Positions 33,357-42,420 of a DNA stretch of 64,000 nt are shown piece by piece (positions within the stretch are counted from its first letter, which is position 1; each line of letters begins with the position of its first letter). Made by a program: the position numbers and the translations under genes. The notes beneath the pieces are model-generated. The model saw nothing but the letters and a program-made list of their open reading frames with translations, made no database searches and was not told the DNA's origin. Origin of the DNA: Proteobacteria bacterium SG_bin6 (GTDB lineage: Bacteria; Pseudomonadota; Alphaproteobacteria; Sphingomonadales; Sphingomonadaceae); the NCBI GenBank assembly GCA_002083435.1, contig LWDJ01000026.1, forward strand, positions 1 through 64,000, written 5' to 3'.

Positions 33357-34256
33357 ATGACAAGAACTATTGGTCGGGCGATTCTGGCAGGTGCCGCGTT
33401 GTTGGCGATCGGTGCCGTCCCTGGGTTCGCCGCGCCGCAGCGCTGGCCTTCGGCGATCACTACCGAGCCGGCGGCTGATCGCGCGCATCCTGCCCGAATC
33501 GAGGTGCTGCGGATCCCCAGCGGTGAGGCGACGATGAACGGCATTGCTTATGTGCCAGCCGGCGCGGGGCCGCATCCGCTGTTCGTTTTGCTCCATGGCT
33601 TACCGGGGAATGAGCGTAGTTTCGATCTGGCGCAGACTCTGCGCCGCGCCGGCTGGACCGTGGTGATGGTCCATTATCGCGGCGCCTGGGGCAGCCAAGG
33701 GCAGTTTTCTTTCCAGCACTGCCTGGAGGATGCCCGCGCCACGCTCGCCTATGTGCGCGATACCGCCACTGCCGCGAAGCTGGGCGCCGACCCGAAGCGC
33801 GTCGTGCTCGGCGGGCACAGCATGGGCGGCTGGGTGACGGCGATGACGCTTGCCGACGATCCGGGGCTGCTGGGGGGCGTGATCATCTCGGCCGGCGACT
33901 TCGGCGCGATCGGGGCGCGGGCGCGAACGGCACGCGCGCAGGTCGTGGCCTCAATGGACGATAATCGCGCGCCGCTGGCGGGTGTCACCGGGGAGACGAT
34001 GGCCGACGAATTGGCCGCCAACGCCGATCGCTGGACCTTTGCCGGTCTGGCGCCAAAGCTGCGCGACCGGCGCTTGCACGTGATGTGGAGCGACGACTTC
34101 GTGGCGGAGGACTCGCGCCGCCTGCTGGCGGCGGTGCGCGCGGCGGGCGGCAAGCGGATCACCGAGGATCACGTCGCGACCGATCATGCCTGGTCCGACA
34201 AGCGGCTGACGCTGCAGGCGCTGACCCTCAAATGGCTTGCCACGCTGCCGCAATGA
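33357..34256 (+). CDS. Exported alpha/beta hydrolase (peptidase S9-like)
   Basis: 299 residues with an N-terminal signal (LAGAALLAIGAVPGFAAPQ). An oxyanion-side motif LLHGLPGNERSFD is followed by the nucleophile elbow GGHSMGGW with Ser155, an acid in the HVMWSDDFVAEDS region, and a His near the C-terminus in TDHAWSD. The fold could be an esterase or a small S9-type peptidase. Its pairing with an exported amidohydrolase suggests joint processing of peptides or esters outside the cytoplasm, as inference. Confidence 0.82.
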   Translation: MTRTIGRAILAGAALLAIGAVPGFAAPQRWPSAITTEPAADRAHPARIEVLRIPSGEATMNGIAYVPAGAGPHPLFVLLHGLPGNERSFDLAQTLRRAGWTVVMVHYRGAWGSQGQFSFQHCLEDARATLAYVRDTATAAKLGADPKRVVLGGHSMGGWVTAMTLADDPGLLGGVIISAGDFGAIGARARTARAQVVASMDDNRAPLAGVTGETMADELAANADRWTFAGLAPKLRDRRLHVMWSDDFVAEDSRRLLAAVRAAGGKRITEDHVATDHAWSDKRLTLQALTLKWLATLPQ

Positions 34257-34262
34257 CGGCGG

Positions 34263-34291
34263 TTGAGCAGCGCCCTGCTTTCGCCTAGGAG
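34263..34291 (+). promoter_or_regulatory. candidate promoter for gapR
   Basis: TTGAGC (34263-34268), a 17-base spacer and TAGGAG (34286-34291), 36 bases before the start codon. Same general shape as the rpmJ candidate; weak -10. Confidence 0.35.
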
Positions 34292-34327
34292 CGCCGCTCA
34301 ACAACTAGCTGGAGCTACCGAACCCCC

Positions 34328-34567
34328 ATGAGCGATGTTGTCGCCGCCGACGAACTGAGGCTGTTGATCGAGCGCGCCGAGCGGCTGGAAGAGGAAAAGC
34401 GCGGTATCGCGGACGACATCAAGGACGTGATGGCCGAGGCCAAGAGCCGTGGCTATGATGTGAAGGCGATCCGCAAGATTATCGCGATCCGCCGCAAGAA
34501 GCGCGAGGAGTATCAGGAAGAGGAAGCGATTCTCGATACCTATCTCGCCGCACTCGGCATGAGGTAG
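34328..34567 (+). CDS. gapR: GapR-family (DUF2312) nucleoid-associated protein
   Basis: 79 residues. Coiled-coil N-terminal half (ELRLLIERAERLEEEKR) and basic C-terminal half (KAIRKIIAIRRKKREEY) match DUF2312/GapR. In Caulobacter GapR binds overtwisted DNA ahead of replication and transcription and stimulates type II topoisomerases. The conserved EEEAILDTYLAALG end is intact. Stands alone, followed by small hairpins (34571-34584 and 34644-34660) before yebC. Confidence 0.9.
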   Translation: MSDVVAADELRLLIERAERLEEEKRGIADDIKDVMAEAKSRGYDVKAIRKIIAIRRKKREEYQEEEAILDTYLAALGMR

Positions 34568-34643
34568 GCTGGCCGCTTTCGGCCATAACGCCTGCCCCAC
34601 AAACGTCAGCCCCGCCGCAGAGAGGATGGCGATGTGACGGAGA

Positions 34644-34660
34644 GGCGGGCGTTGCCCGCC
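34644..34660. other. GC hairpin downstream of gapR
   Basis: GGCGGGC (34644-34650), loop GTT, GCCCGCC (34654-34660): a perfect 7-bp stem. No T-run follows, so it is not a convincing intrinsic terminator. A second small stem GGCCG/CGGCC lies at 34571-34584, directly after the gapR stop. The remainder of 34568-34780 shows no gene. Confidence 0.4.
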
Positions 34661-34780
34661 AATCTCCTCTCTCATGCGCCGTCGTGTGGCTGCCAACCCT
34701 TGCGCCACCCGACTTGCCCCTGAGCGCCTCCTTCCGGTAACGGCGCGAGTCACCTCGCGATATCACCCCCGAAGGATCCC

Positions 34781-35524
34781 ATGGCCGGCCATTCCAAGTT
34801 CAAGAACATCATGCACCGCAAGGGCGCGCAGGATAAGAAGCGCTCGGCGATGTTTTCCAAGCTCAGCCGCGAAATCACGGTCGCGGCCAAGATGGGCCTG
34901 CCCGAGCCCGATATGAACCCGCGCCTGCGCGCGGCGATCAACGCCGCCAAGGCTCAGTCGATGCCCAAGGACAATATCCAGCGCGCGATCGACAAGGCGA
35001 GCAAGGGTGATGGCGAGAATTACGAGGAAGTCCGGTACGAAGGCTTCGGCCCCGGCGGCGTGTCGCTGATCATCGAGGCACTGACCGACAATCGTAATCG
35101 GACCGCGACCAACGTCCGCACCGCCGTTTCCAAGAATGGCGGTAACCTTGGTGCGAGCGGATCGGTGAGCCACGGCTTCAGCAGGCTTGGGCTGATCACC
35201 TACCCGGCGAGCGCCGGCGATGCCGAGCGGTTGTTCGAGGCGGCACTCGAGGCCGGTGCCGACGACGTCACCTCAGGGGACGACGGTCACGAGATCTGGA
35301 CCTCGATCGAAGCGCTGCACGAAGTCGCGAAGGCGCTCACCCCCGTGCTCGGCGAGCCCGAGGGCGCGAAGCTTGCTTGGCGGCCGGGCACCACCGTGAG
35401 TGTCGACGAGGCTGCGGCCGCGCAATTGTTCAAGCTGATCGACACGCTCGACGATGACGATGATGTCCAGCAGGTTTGGGGCAATTACGAAGTGAGCGAC
35501 GAGGTAATGGCGAAGCTTGGCTAG
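34781..35524 (+). CDS. yebC: YebC/PmpR family protein
   Basis: 247 residues: MAGHSKFKNIMHRKGAQD start, the DPRLRAAI-like segment NPRLRAAINAAKAQSMPKDN, YEGFGPGGVSLIIEALTDN, and a C-terminal domain ending DDDDDVQQVWGNYEVSDE. The family was first described as transcription regulators and more recently linked to relief of ribosome stalling; which role applies here is unknown. Often adjacent to ruvC in other bacteria, but not here. Confidence 0.95.
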   Translation: MAGHSKFKNIMHRKGAQDKKRSAMFSKLSREITVAAKMGLPEPDMNPRLRAAINAAKAQSMPKDNIQRAIDKASKGDGENYEEVRYEGFGPGGVSLIIEALTDNRNRTATNVRTAVSKNGGNLGASGSVSHGFSRLGLITYPASAGDAERLFEAALEAGADDVTSGDDGHEIWTSIEALHEVAKALTPVLGEPEGAKLAWRPGTTVSVDEAAAAQLFKLIDTLDDDDDVQQVWGNYEVSDEVMAKLG

Positions 35525-35575
35525 CCTAGGCGCCACCCGAAACGGCCGCGAAACGCAAGCGCAACATTTTGAAAG

Positions 35576-35594
35576 TTTGCGTACTTTACGAAAA
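35576..35594. promoter_or_regulatory. candidate palindromic operator upstream of RND efflux operon
   Basis: TTTGCGTA (35576-35583), spacer CTT, TACGAAAA (35587-35594): half-sites complementary at seven of eight positions. It lies in an unusually AT-rich patch within the 201-base region before the efflux genes. The shape suits a dimeric repressor such as a TetR or MarR protein; none is encoded beside it. Confidence 0.4.
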
Positions 35595-35725
35595 AATGTT
35601 TGCTTTCGCCTAAGCCCGCCCCTTGCAAATTTTCGCTGGCTTTTTCACTTAACGGCTCGCTGAGCAGCTGCAGCAAAGCGCTTGGCGAACTGCGGGGGCG
35701 CCACCCCCATATGAGGGGGAAGCGC

Positions 35726-36916
35726 ATGGGGTACGGCCGGCAACTCCTGATGATGGGCGCGTTGATGCTCGCGGCGTGCGGGCAGCGTGGCGGGCCGCCG
35801 GCGCCCCCGCCGACCGTTGTCACCGTCGCCACGCCGTTGCAGCGCAATGTCGTCGATTGGGACGAGTATATCGGTCGGTTCGAGGCGCCGCAGGACGTCG
35901 AACTGCGCCCGCGCGTCTCCGGCGCAATCGACCAAGTGCTGTTCAGCGACGGGCAGAATGTTCGCCAGGGCCAGGCGCTGTTCGTGATCGATCCGCGCCC
36001 TTATCGCGCCACCTTGCAGCAGGCGCGCGCCCAGGTGCTCCGCGCCGAGGCGACGCTCGCCAATGCCCGCACCGAACTCGCCCGGGCGCAAACCCTGCTC
36101 GGCGCGCAGGCGATCAGTCGCGAGGAGTTCGAAACGCGCGAGGCCACGGTGCGCACCGCTCAGGCCGATCTGCGCGCAGCGCAGGCGCAAGTGACGAACG
36201 CCGCGCTGAATCTCAGCTTCACCACCGTGCGCGCGCCCGTATCGGGCCGGATTTCGGACCGGCGGGTAAGCCGGGGCAATCTGGTGCAGGATGGGCAGAC
36301 GGTGCTCACGCGGATCGTCTCGATCGACCCGATCTGGTTCACCTTCACGGGTGCGGAGAATTTCTACCTGAAATATCTGCGCCAGGACGCAACCGGGCAG
36401 CGCAAGTCGTCGCGCTACGCGCCCAACCCTATCGAGATTCAGCTGGCCGACGAAAGCGGCTATCGCTGGAAAGGGCGGATGGCGTTCGTCGACAACGCGA
36501 TCGACGCGCAATCGGGCACGATCCGTGCCCATGCCGTTGTGCCAAATCCCACCGGCTTCCTGACGCCCGGGCTTTTCGGCCGCGCCCGCCTGCTTGGTTC
36601 CGGCACTTATCACGCCATGCTGGTGCCCGATGAGGCGATCCTGACCGACCAGACGCGCAAGCTCGTCTATGTGCTCACCAAGGACAATAAGGTCGCGCCG
36701 CGTCCGGTCGTCACCGGGCCCCCGGTCGAGGGGCTGCGCGTCGTCAAGGAAGGCTTGGGGCCGAACGAGCTGGTAGTGATCAACGGCATCACCCGGCTGC
36801 AACCGGGAATGCCCGTTGAACCGCGCCGCACCACGCTCAAGCCGCGCGCCGCGGATACTTCGCCGGTGGCGCAGCCGATCGACGCGCCGCCGCCCGCCGA
36901 AGCCAAGGCGGGCTGA
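35726..36916 (+). CDS. RND efflux periplasmic adaptor (membrane fusion protein)
   Basis: 396 residues from ATG 35726, selected for the AGGGGG upstream. Lipoprotein signal with lipobox LAAC. Order typical of AcrA/MexA: barrel-sandwich start (RFEAPQDVELRPRVSGAIDQVLF), alpha-helical hairpin (QARAQVLRAEATLANARTE...), second lipoyl half (VRAPVSGRISDRRVSRGNLV), beta-barrel and membrane-proximal domain. It bridges the inner-membrane pump to the outer-membrane channel. First gene of a three-gene operon. Confidence 0.93.
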   Translation: MGYGRQLLMMGALMLAACGQRGGPPAPPPTVVTVATPLQRNVVDWDEYIGRFEAPQDVELRPRVSGAIDQVLFSDGQNVRQGQALFVIDPRPYRATLQQARAQVLRAEATLANARTELARAQTLLGAQAISREEFETREATVRTAQADLRAAQAQVTNAALNLSFTTVRAPVSGRISDRRVSRGNLVQDGQTVLTRIVSIDPIWFTFTGAENFYLKYLRQDATGQRKSSRYAPNPIEIQLADESGYRWKGRMAFVDNAIDAQSGTIRAHAVVPNPTGFLTPGLFGRARLLGSGTYHAMLVPDEAILTDQTRKLVYVLTKDNKVAPRPVVTGPPVEGLRVVKEGLGPNELVVINGITRLQPGMPVEPRRTTLKPRAADTSPVAQPIDAPPPAEAKAG

Positions 36917-36921
36917 AGACC

Positions 36922-39900
36922 ATGCGCTTCCCACATTTCTTCATCGATCGCCCGATCTTCGCCGCGGTCTTGTCGATCCTGATCATCGTGTTCGGCGCGG
37001 TTGCTTATCCGATCCTGCCGGTCGCCCAATATCCGGAAATCGCACCGCCAACGGTGGTGGTAAACGCGACCTACCCGGGCGCGACCGCTGAAACGCTGGC
37101 GGAAACGGTCGCGGCGCCGCTGGAAGAGTCGATCAACGGCGTCGAGAAGATGATCTACATGTCATCCTCGGCCACCGGGGACGGCTCGCTCGCGATCACG
37201 ATTACATTCGCGCAGGGCACCAATGTCGATCAGGCGCAGGTGCTGGTACAGAACCGCGTCTCCGAAGCCGAGCCGCGCCTGCCCGAGGAAGTGCGCCAGA
37301 TCGGCGTAACGGTGCGCAAGAATTCGCCCGACATCCTGCTTTGCTCGACGCTCTATTCGCCGGACAAGAGTCTTAGCCAGCAATATATCTCCAACTATGT
37401 CACCACCCAGTTGCTCGATCGGCTGGCGCGTATCCAGGGCGTGGGCGGCGCGCGCATCTTTGGCGGGCGTGACTATAATATGCGCGTCTGGATCAACCCC
37501 GATCTCGCCGCCGCGCGCAACCTGACGGTTGACGAAATCGTGTCGGCGGTGCGCGGGCAGAATGCGCAGGTCGCGGTCGGCTCGGTCGGCCAGCCGCCAT
37601 TCAATCGCGGCGGCACCGCCTTTCAGCTGGGCGTAACGACCAAGGGGCGGCTGACGACGCCCGAGGAATTCGGCGATATCATCATCAAGGGCGATGATCA
37701 GGGCCGGCTGACGCGAATTCGCGACGTAGCGCGGGTCGAACTCGGTGCGCAGGATTATTCGATCAACCCCTTCTTCTCCAATCAGGAAACCACCGCGGTT
37801 TGCATCACCCAGCTGCCGGGATCGAATGCGCTGCAGACCGCCGATCTGGTCAAGCAGGAGCTGGCGACCAGCGCCAAGAACTTCCCAGTGGGGCTCGCCT
37901 ATCAGATCCCCTATAACCCGACCGAGTTCATTCAGGCATCGATCGAGGCGGTGCAGCACACCCTGTTCGAGGCGCTGTTCCTGGTTGCCTTCGTCGTGCT
38001 GCTGTTCTTGCAGAGTTGGCGCGCGGCGCTGATCCCGATCATCGCGATCCCCGTGTCGCTGATCGGCTCGTTCGCAATGCTCGCGGCGTTTGGCTTTTCG
38101 ATCAACAATCTGTCGCTGTTCGGCATGGTGCTGGCGATCGGCATCGTCGTCGATGACGCGATCGTTGTCGTCGAGAATATCGAGCGGTTGATGGAGGAGA
38201 AGGGCCTCAGCCCGCGCGAGGCCGCGCACGAGACGATGGACGAGGTTTCGGGCGCGCTGGTCGCGATCGCGCTGGTGCTGTGCGGGGTGTTCATCCCGAC
38301 GAGCTTCATTCCGGGCATTTCGGGGCAATTCTATCAGCAATTCGCGCTGACGATCGTCTCGGCGACGGCGATTTCGGCATTCGTTTCGCTCACGCTCTCG
38401 CCAGCGATCGCCGCGCTGCTGTTGAAGCCCAAGGCGCATGGGGAGCCCGCGCCTGGTCTGCGCGGGCTGCCGGCGCGCTTCGCCCGCGGGTTCAATCGCG
38501 GCTTTGATCGGCTCGGGGAGCGTTACGGCAAGTTCACCGCTCGCGCGGTGCGCGCATTGGGGTTGATCGTGATCGTTTACGCCGGACTGATCGCGCTCGC
38601 CGGCTGGCGTTTCACGGCGACGCCGACCGGCTTCATCCCGGCGCAGGACCAGGGCTATCTGATCGTCGCAGTGCAGCTGCCGCCAGGCGCGTCGCTCCAG
38701 CGCACGACCGAGGTGCTGCACCGCGCCCAGGAACTGGCGCTGAAGAACCCGAATGTGCGCGGCACCGTGGCGTTCGCCGGGCTCGACGGGGCGACGCTGA
38801 CCAACGCACCCAACGCGGCGGCGATGTTCGTGCCACTGAAACCCTTCGAGGATCGCCTTTCGGCCGATGCGGTCGCCAACCAGCTGCGCCAGGCCTTCGC
38901 GCCGATCACCGATGGTGTGATGCTCGTCATCCCGCCGCCGCCGGTGCGCGGCATCGGCACGGGCGGCGGCTGGAAGATGCTGATCGAGGATCGCCAGAAC
39001 CAGGGCTATCAGCTGCTCGAACAGGTCGCGTTCGGGATGATGATCAAGGCGAACCAGGCGCCGGGGATCACCGCCGCCTTCACCACCTTCAACGCGCGCA
39101 CCCCGCGCCTCAAGGCCGATATCGACCGCGAGCGCGCCGAACAACTGGGCGTGCCGGTCGCTAATGTCTTCGCGACCCTCGGCACCTATCTCGGCTCGTC
39201 CTATATCAACGACTTCAACTTCCTCGGCCGCACCTACCGCGTCACCGCCCAGGCCGACGCGCCCTATCGCGACGAAGTCTCCGATATCGGCCGGCTGCGG
39301 ACGCGATCGAGTTCGGGGCAGACGGTGCCGCTCGACGCGGTGATGTCGCTCAAGACCGAGACCGGGCCGTACCGCGTGGTGCGCTACAATCTCTACCCCT
39401 CGGCCGAGCTGCAGGGCGATACCGTGCCCGGTTATAGCTCGGGCCAGTCGCTCGCGACAATGGCGCGGCTCGCGCGCGAGACGTTGCCGGCGGGGATGAG
39501 CTATGAATGGACCGAGCTCGCCTATCAGCAGGAGCGCGCGGGCAATACCGGCACGATCGTGTTCGGGCTCGCGGTGCTGTTCGTCTTCCTGCTGCTCGCT
39601 GCCAATTATGAAAGCCTGGTGCTGCCGTTCGCGGTGATCCTGATCGTGCCGATGTGCCTGCTGGCCGCGATCCTGGGTGTGAACCTGATGGGGATGGACA
39701 ATAACATCCTCACCCAGATCGGGTTGGTCGTGCTCATCGGTCTCGCCGCGAAGAACGCGATTCTGATCGTCGAGTTCGCCAAGGCCAACGAGGACGCGGG
39801 CATGAAGCTGCGCGAGGCCGCCCAGCACGCCGCCGCGCAACGCTTGCGGCCAATCCTGATGACCTCGATCGCGTTCATCCTGGGTACGCTGCCGCTGGTG

Positions 39901-40119
39901 ATCGGCTCGGGCCCGGGCGCCGAGATGCGTCGCGCGCTCGGTGTTGCGGTGTTCTTCGGGATGATCGGGGTGACGACCTTCGGGTTGTTGTTCACGCCTG
40001 CCTTCTATGTCATCAGCCGCAATTTGGGCGACCGGGCGAGCGGTTTCTTCCGCCGCCGCAAACCGGGCGATACGCCGCCGCCCGCATCGCACGAGCCGCA
40101 GCCGGAGCCCGCCGAATGA
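36922..40119 (+). CDS. RND efflux pump, HAE1 family permease
   Basis: 1065 residues, AcrB-like. The first helix motif is FFIDRPIFAAVLSILIIV. The proton-relay residues are present: the Asp-Asp pair in GIVVDDAIVVVENIERLM and a Lys in GLAAKNAILIVEFAK. Two large periplasmic loops with porter and docking domains follow helices 1 and 7. Exports hydrophobic drugs, detergents or solvents by proton antiport; specificity unknown. Five bases after the adaptor gene; overlaps the channel gene by four. Confidence 0.96.
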   Translation: MRFPHFFIDRPIFAAVLSILIIVFGAVAYPILPVAQYPEIAPPTVVVNATYPGATAETLAETVAAPLEESINGVEKMIYMSSSATGDGSLAITITFAQGTNVDQAQVLVQNRVSEAEPRLPEEVRQIGVTVRKNSPDILLCSTLYSPDKSLSQQYISNYVTTQLLDRLARIQGVGGARIFGGRDYNMRVWINPDLAAARNLTVDEIVSAVRGQNAQVAVGSVGQPPFNRGGTAFQLGVTTKGRLTTPEEFGDIIIKGDDQGRLTRIRDVARVELGAQDYSINPFFSNQETTAVCITQLPGSNALQTADLVKQELATSAKNFPVGLAYQIPYNPTEFIQASIEAVQHTLFEALFLVAFVVLLFLQSWRAALIPIIAIPVSLIGSFAMLAAFGFSINNLSLFGMVLAIGIVVDDAIVVVENIERLMEEKGLSPREAAHETMDEVSGALVAIALVLCGVFIPTSFIPGISGQFYQQFALTIVSATAISAFVSLTLSPAIAALLLKPKAHGEPAPGLRGLPARFARGFNRGFDRLGERYGKFTARAVRALGLIVIVYAGLIALAGWRFTATPTGFIPAQDQGYLIVAVQLPPGASLQRTTEVLHRAQELALKNPNVRGTVAFAGLDGATLTNAPNAAAMFVPLKPFEDRLSADAVANQLRQAFAPITDGVMLVIPPPPVRGIGTGGGWKMLIEDRQNQGYQLLEQVAFGMMIKANQAPGITAAFTTFNARTPRLKADIDRERAEQLGVPVANVFATLGTYLGSSYINDFNFLGRTYRVTAQADAPYRDEVSDIGRLRTRSSSGQTVPLDAVMSLKTETGPYRVVRYNLYPSAELQGDTVPGYSSGQSLATMARLARETLPAGMSYEWTELAYQQERAGNTGTIVFGLAVLFVFLLLAANYESLVLPFAVILIVPMCLLAAILGVNLMGMDNNILTQIGLVVLIGLAAKNAILIVEFAKANEDAGMKLREAAQHAAAQRLRPILMTSIAFILGTLPLVIGSGPGAEMRRALGVAVFFGMIGVTTFGLLFTPAFYVISRNLGDRASGFFRRRKPGDTPPPASHEPQPEPAE

Positions 40120-41585
40120 GCCGCGCCCTTCGCCTCGCGCCGCTCGCCGCCGCGCTCCTTTCGGGCTGCGTCGTCGGCCCGAATTATGTGAAGCCTGCCG
40201 CGCCGCTGCCAAGTGACGCCAAGCTGCGCGAGGTGGAGCTGACCGCGCAAAGGCGGGTGAGCGCGGAGAAGCTGCCCGAGAAATGGTGGCAGCTCTACCG
40301 CGATGCGGTGCTCGATCGGCTGGTGACCGACGCGCTCACGCACAATACCGACATCCGCGTCGCCGCCGCGAACCTTCAGCGCGCGCGCGCGGTACTCGCC
40401 GAGCAGCGCGGGGCGCGGCTGCCCACCTTTACCCCGAGCGGACAATACAGCCGGCAGCAGGGCAACAGCGCCAATGCCGCCGCCTTTGGCGGCACCGGTG
40501 GTGCGGCACGTACCTTCCAGTTCGATCTGTTCCAACTGGGGATCGACGCTTCCTACGAGGTCGATCTGTTTGGCGGGGTAACGCGCGCGATCCAGGCCGG
40601 GCGCGGCGATGTCGAGGCGTCGGTGGCGCAGCTCGACGCGGCTCGGGTGGCGGTCGCGGCGGAGACGGCGCGCAGCTATGCCGCCGCATGCGCCAATGCC
40701 CAGCAATTGGCGGTCGCGCGTGAAACGGTGCGGTTACAACGCGAAACGCTTGGGCTGACCCGCCGCAGCTTCGACGCCGGGCGTGGCACCCAGCGCGACG
40801 TGCAGCAGCAGGAAGTGCTCGTCGCCCAGGTGGAAGCACAGCTGCCGGGGTTGGAGGCGGAGCGCCGCGCCGCGCTCTACGCGCTGGCGACGCTCACCGG
40901 ACGCCCGGCCGAACAAGTGGATGCCGAGGCCGATCGCTGCACGGCGGTGCCCCAGCTCGATCAGCCGCTGCCGGCGGGCGACGGCGCCGCGCTCATCGCG
41001 CGCCGGCCGGACGTGCGCGCCGCCGAACGCACCCTCGCCGCTGATACCGCGCGGATCGGGGTGGCGGTCGCGGACCTCTATCCCTCGATCAGCCTGCTGG
41101 GCCGCATCGGGCTCAACGCGACGCGCGGCAGCCAATTGTTCAAGGGCACCTCGGTCAATTATTCGATCGGGCCGCTGATCCAGTGGAATTTCCCGAACCA
41201 GACGGTCGCGCGTGCGCGGGTGCGGCAGGCGCGCGCCCAGGCCGAGGCGTCGCTCGCGCGGTTCGACGCGGCGGTGCTCGCGGCCTTGAACGAGACCGAG
41301 CAGGCGCTCGCCCGCTACGCCGGCGCGCTCGACCAGCGCGAGGTGCTGGCGCGCGCCGAGACGGCGAGTACCGAGGCGGCGCGGATCAGCCGCCTGCGCT
41401 TCCAGAGCGGCCTCGATAGTTCGCTCCAGCTGATCCAGGCCGAGCGAGACCTGGCGAACGCCCGCACCGCCCGCGCCCAGGCGGAAGCTTCGGTGGCGGA
41501 GGCGCAAGTATCGCTGTTCCGCGCGCTCGGCGGCGGCTGGGAGGGGGCGCCCGAGGTGACGCGGCGGCCGCCGGGGAGTCCGTAA
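40116..41585 (+). CDS. RND outer-membrane channel lipoprotein (NodT/OprM family)
   Basis: 489 residues. Signal peptide with lipobox LSGC (Cys18) followed by VVGPNYVKP, the standard NodT/OprM opening. Two repeated outer-membrane efflux (OEP) halves supply the beta strands and long coiled-coil helices. Conserved FDLFQLGIDASYEVDLFGGV, LIARRPDVRAAERTL and a PSISLLGRIGLNA stretch are visible. Completes a full tripartite pump. ATGA overlap with the permease indicates coupled translation. Confidence 0.94.
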   Translation: MSRALRLAPLAAALLSGCVVGPNYVKPAAPLPSDAKLREVELTAQRRVSAEKLPEKWWQLYRDAVLDRLVTDALTHNTDIRVAAANLQRARAVLAEQRGARLPTFTPSGQYSRQQGNSANAAAFGGTGGAARTFQFDLFQLGIDASYEVDLFGGVTRAIQAGRGDVEASVAQLDAARVAVAAETARSYAAACANAQQLAVARETVRLQRETLGLTRRSFDAGRGTQRDVQQQEVLVAQVEAQLPGLEAERRAALYALATLTGRPAEQVDAEADRCTAVPQLDQPLPAGDGAALIARRPDVRAAERTLAADTARIGVAVADLYPSISLLGRIGLNATRGSQLFKGTSVNYSIGPLIQWNFPNQTVARARVRQARAQAEASLARFDAAVLAALNETEQALARYAGALDQREVLARAETASTEAARISRLRFQSGLDSSLQLIQAERDLANARTARAQAEASVAEAQVSLFRALGGGWEGAPEVTRRPPGSP

Positions 41586-41619
41586 GCGCAGCCATTCCTG
41601 GCTAGCGGAAGAAGCGGAA

Positions 41620-41638
41620 CCCCGGGTCAAGCCCGAGG
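41620..41638. repeat. imperfect hairpin resembling dispersed sphingomonad repeat
   Basis: CCCCGGG (41620-41626), loop TCAAG, CCCGAGG (41632-41638), one mismatch. It sits in the convergent gap between the efflux operon and the CPBP gene. Its form recalls a CCCCGG-TCAA-type palindrome that I remember as common between sphingomonad genes. There is no T-run. Confidence 0.35.
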
Positions 41639-41682
41639 TGACGGCTCGTTATATGCTTCACCCGGCTCTGCGGCCAGCGCCC

Positions 41683-42408
41683 CTAAACGATCAGCGAAAT
41701 GGCGTTGCCGAAATTGTGCAGCAGAACCGGCAGCACCAGGCTTTGCGTCCGCAGCGCAAGCCACACCGCGAGCAGCGCCGGCAGCCCGGTGACCAGCACG
41801 ACCAATGGCTCGAACTGAAAGCCGCTCGCGCCATAGCCAAAGCCATGGGCGAGGCCGAACGCCAGGCACGAGAGCAAGGCGCTCCAGGACCAGTCAACCC
41901 CGAACAGTCGCAGCCGGCCGGTGAACGCCTGCCCCAGAGCATAGAGCAGCAGGCCGCGATAAAAGGGCTCCTCTTCCAGTCCCGGCAGCGTCAGTTGAAA
42001 GCCAATATCCTCGCCGCTCGCCGGCTCTCCGCCAAAGGCGAGCGCGAGCAGCAGGAAAAAGCCCGCATAGAGCGCGATAACCGGCGCCGCCGCGCGCAGG
42101 CTGCCGGGCGCCTGGCGGAGCGTCAGCCCAATGCGGCGCCAGCCAAAAAGAGGAAGCGCCGCGATCGCGAGCGTCGCCGCCAGGGCGAGCAATTTGCCCT
42201 GCCAATTCTTCTCACCTCCCAACAGATCGGGCAGCAGCCCGTAAAAGCGGGTGAGGCAGGCATCGTTCACCGCGACGAGCACCAGCGCGCCGATGAGCCA
42301 GCTCGCCCGCAAGTGTCGGCGGTCGGCGATGCCAATAACGACACCGATCGCGAGAAGAATTGCGAGGGTGCCCGTAAGCCCGATCAGGCCGCTATAATGA
42401 ATTGCCAT
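41683..42408 (-). CDS. CPBP family intramembrane metalloprotease
   Basis: 241 residues, about seven hydrophobic segments. The three CPBP/Abi motifs are present: LEEEPFYRGLLLY (Glu-Glu-x3-Arg), FGLAHGFGYG (metal-binding His) and PVLLHNFGN. The eukaryotic relative Rce1 cleaves prenylated proteins; bacterial members include bacteriocin-immunity proteins and others of unknown role. Twelve bases after the ABC permease gene on the same strand, so possibly the last gene of that unit. Confidence 0.88.
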   Translation of the reverse strand: MAIHYSGLIGLTGTLAILLAIGVVIGIADRRHLRASWLIGALVLVAVNDACLTRFYGLLPDLLGGEKNWQGKLLALAATLAIAALPLFGWRRIGLTLRQAPGSLRAAAPVIALYAGFFLLLALAFGGEPASGEDIGFQLTLPGLEEEPFYRGLLLYALGQAFTGRLRLFGVDWSWSALLSCLAFGLAHGFGYGASGFQFEPLVVLVTGLPALLAVWLALRTQSLVLPVLLHNFGNAISLIV

Positions 42409-42420
42409 GCGACAACGTTA

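Noticed and set aside
34644..34660. Intrinsic terminator after gapR
   Set aside because: The stem is good but no T-run follows on either strand; listed only as a hairpin.
37162..40212. A 1016-codon open frame antisense to the RND permease
   Set aside because: The sense strand encodes an unmistakable AcrB-like protein. The antisense product is Arg/His-rich with no domain, the normal effect of high-GC third positions.
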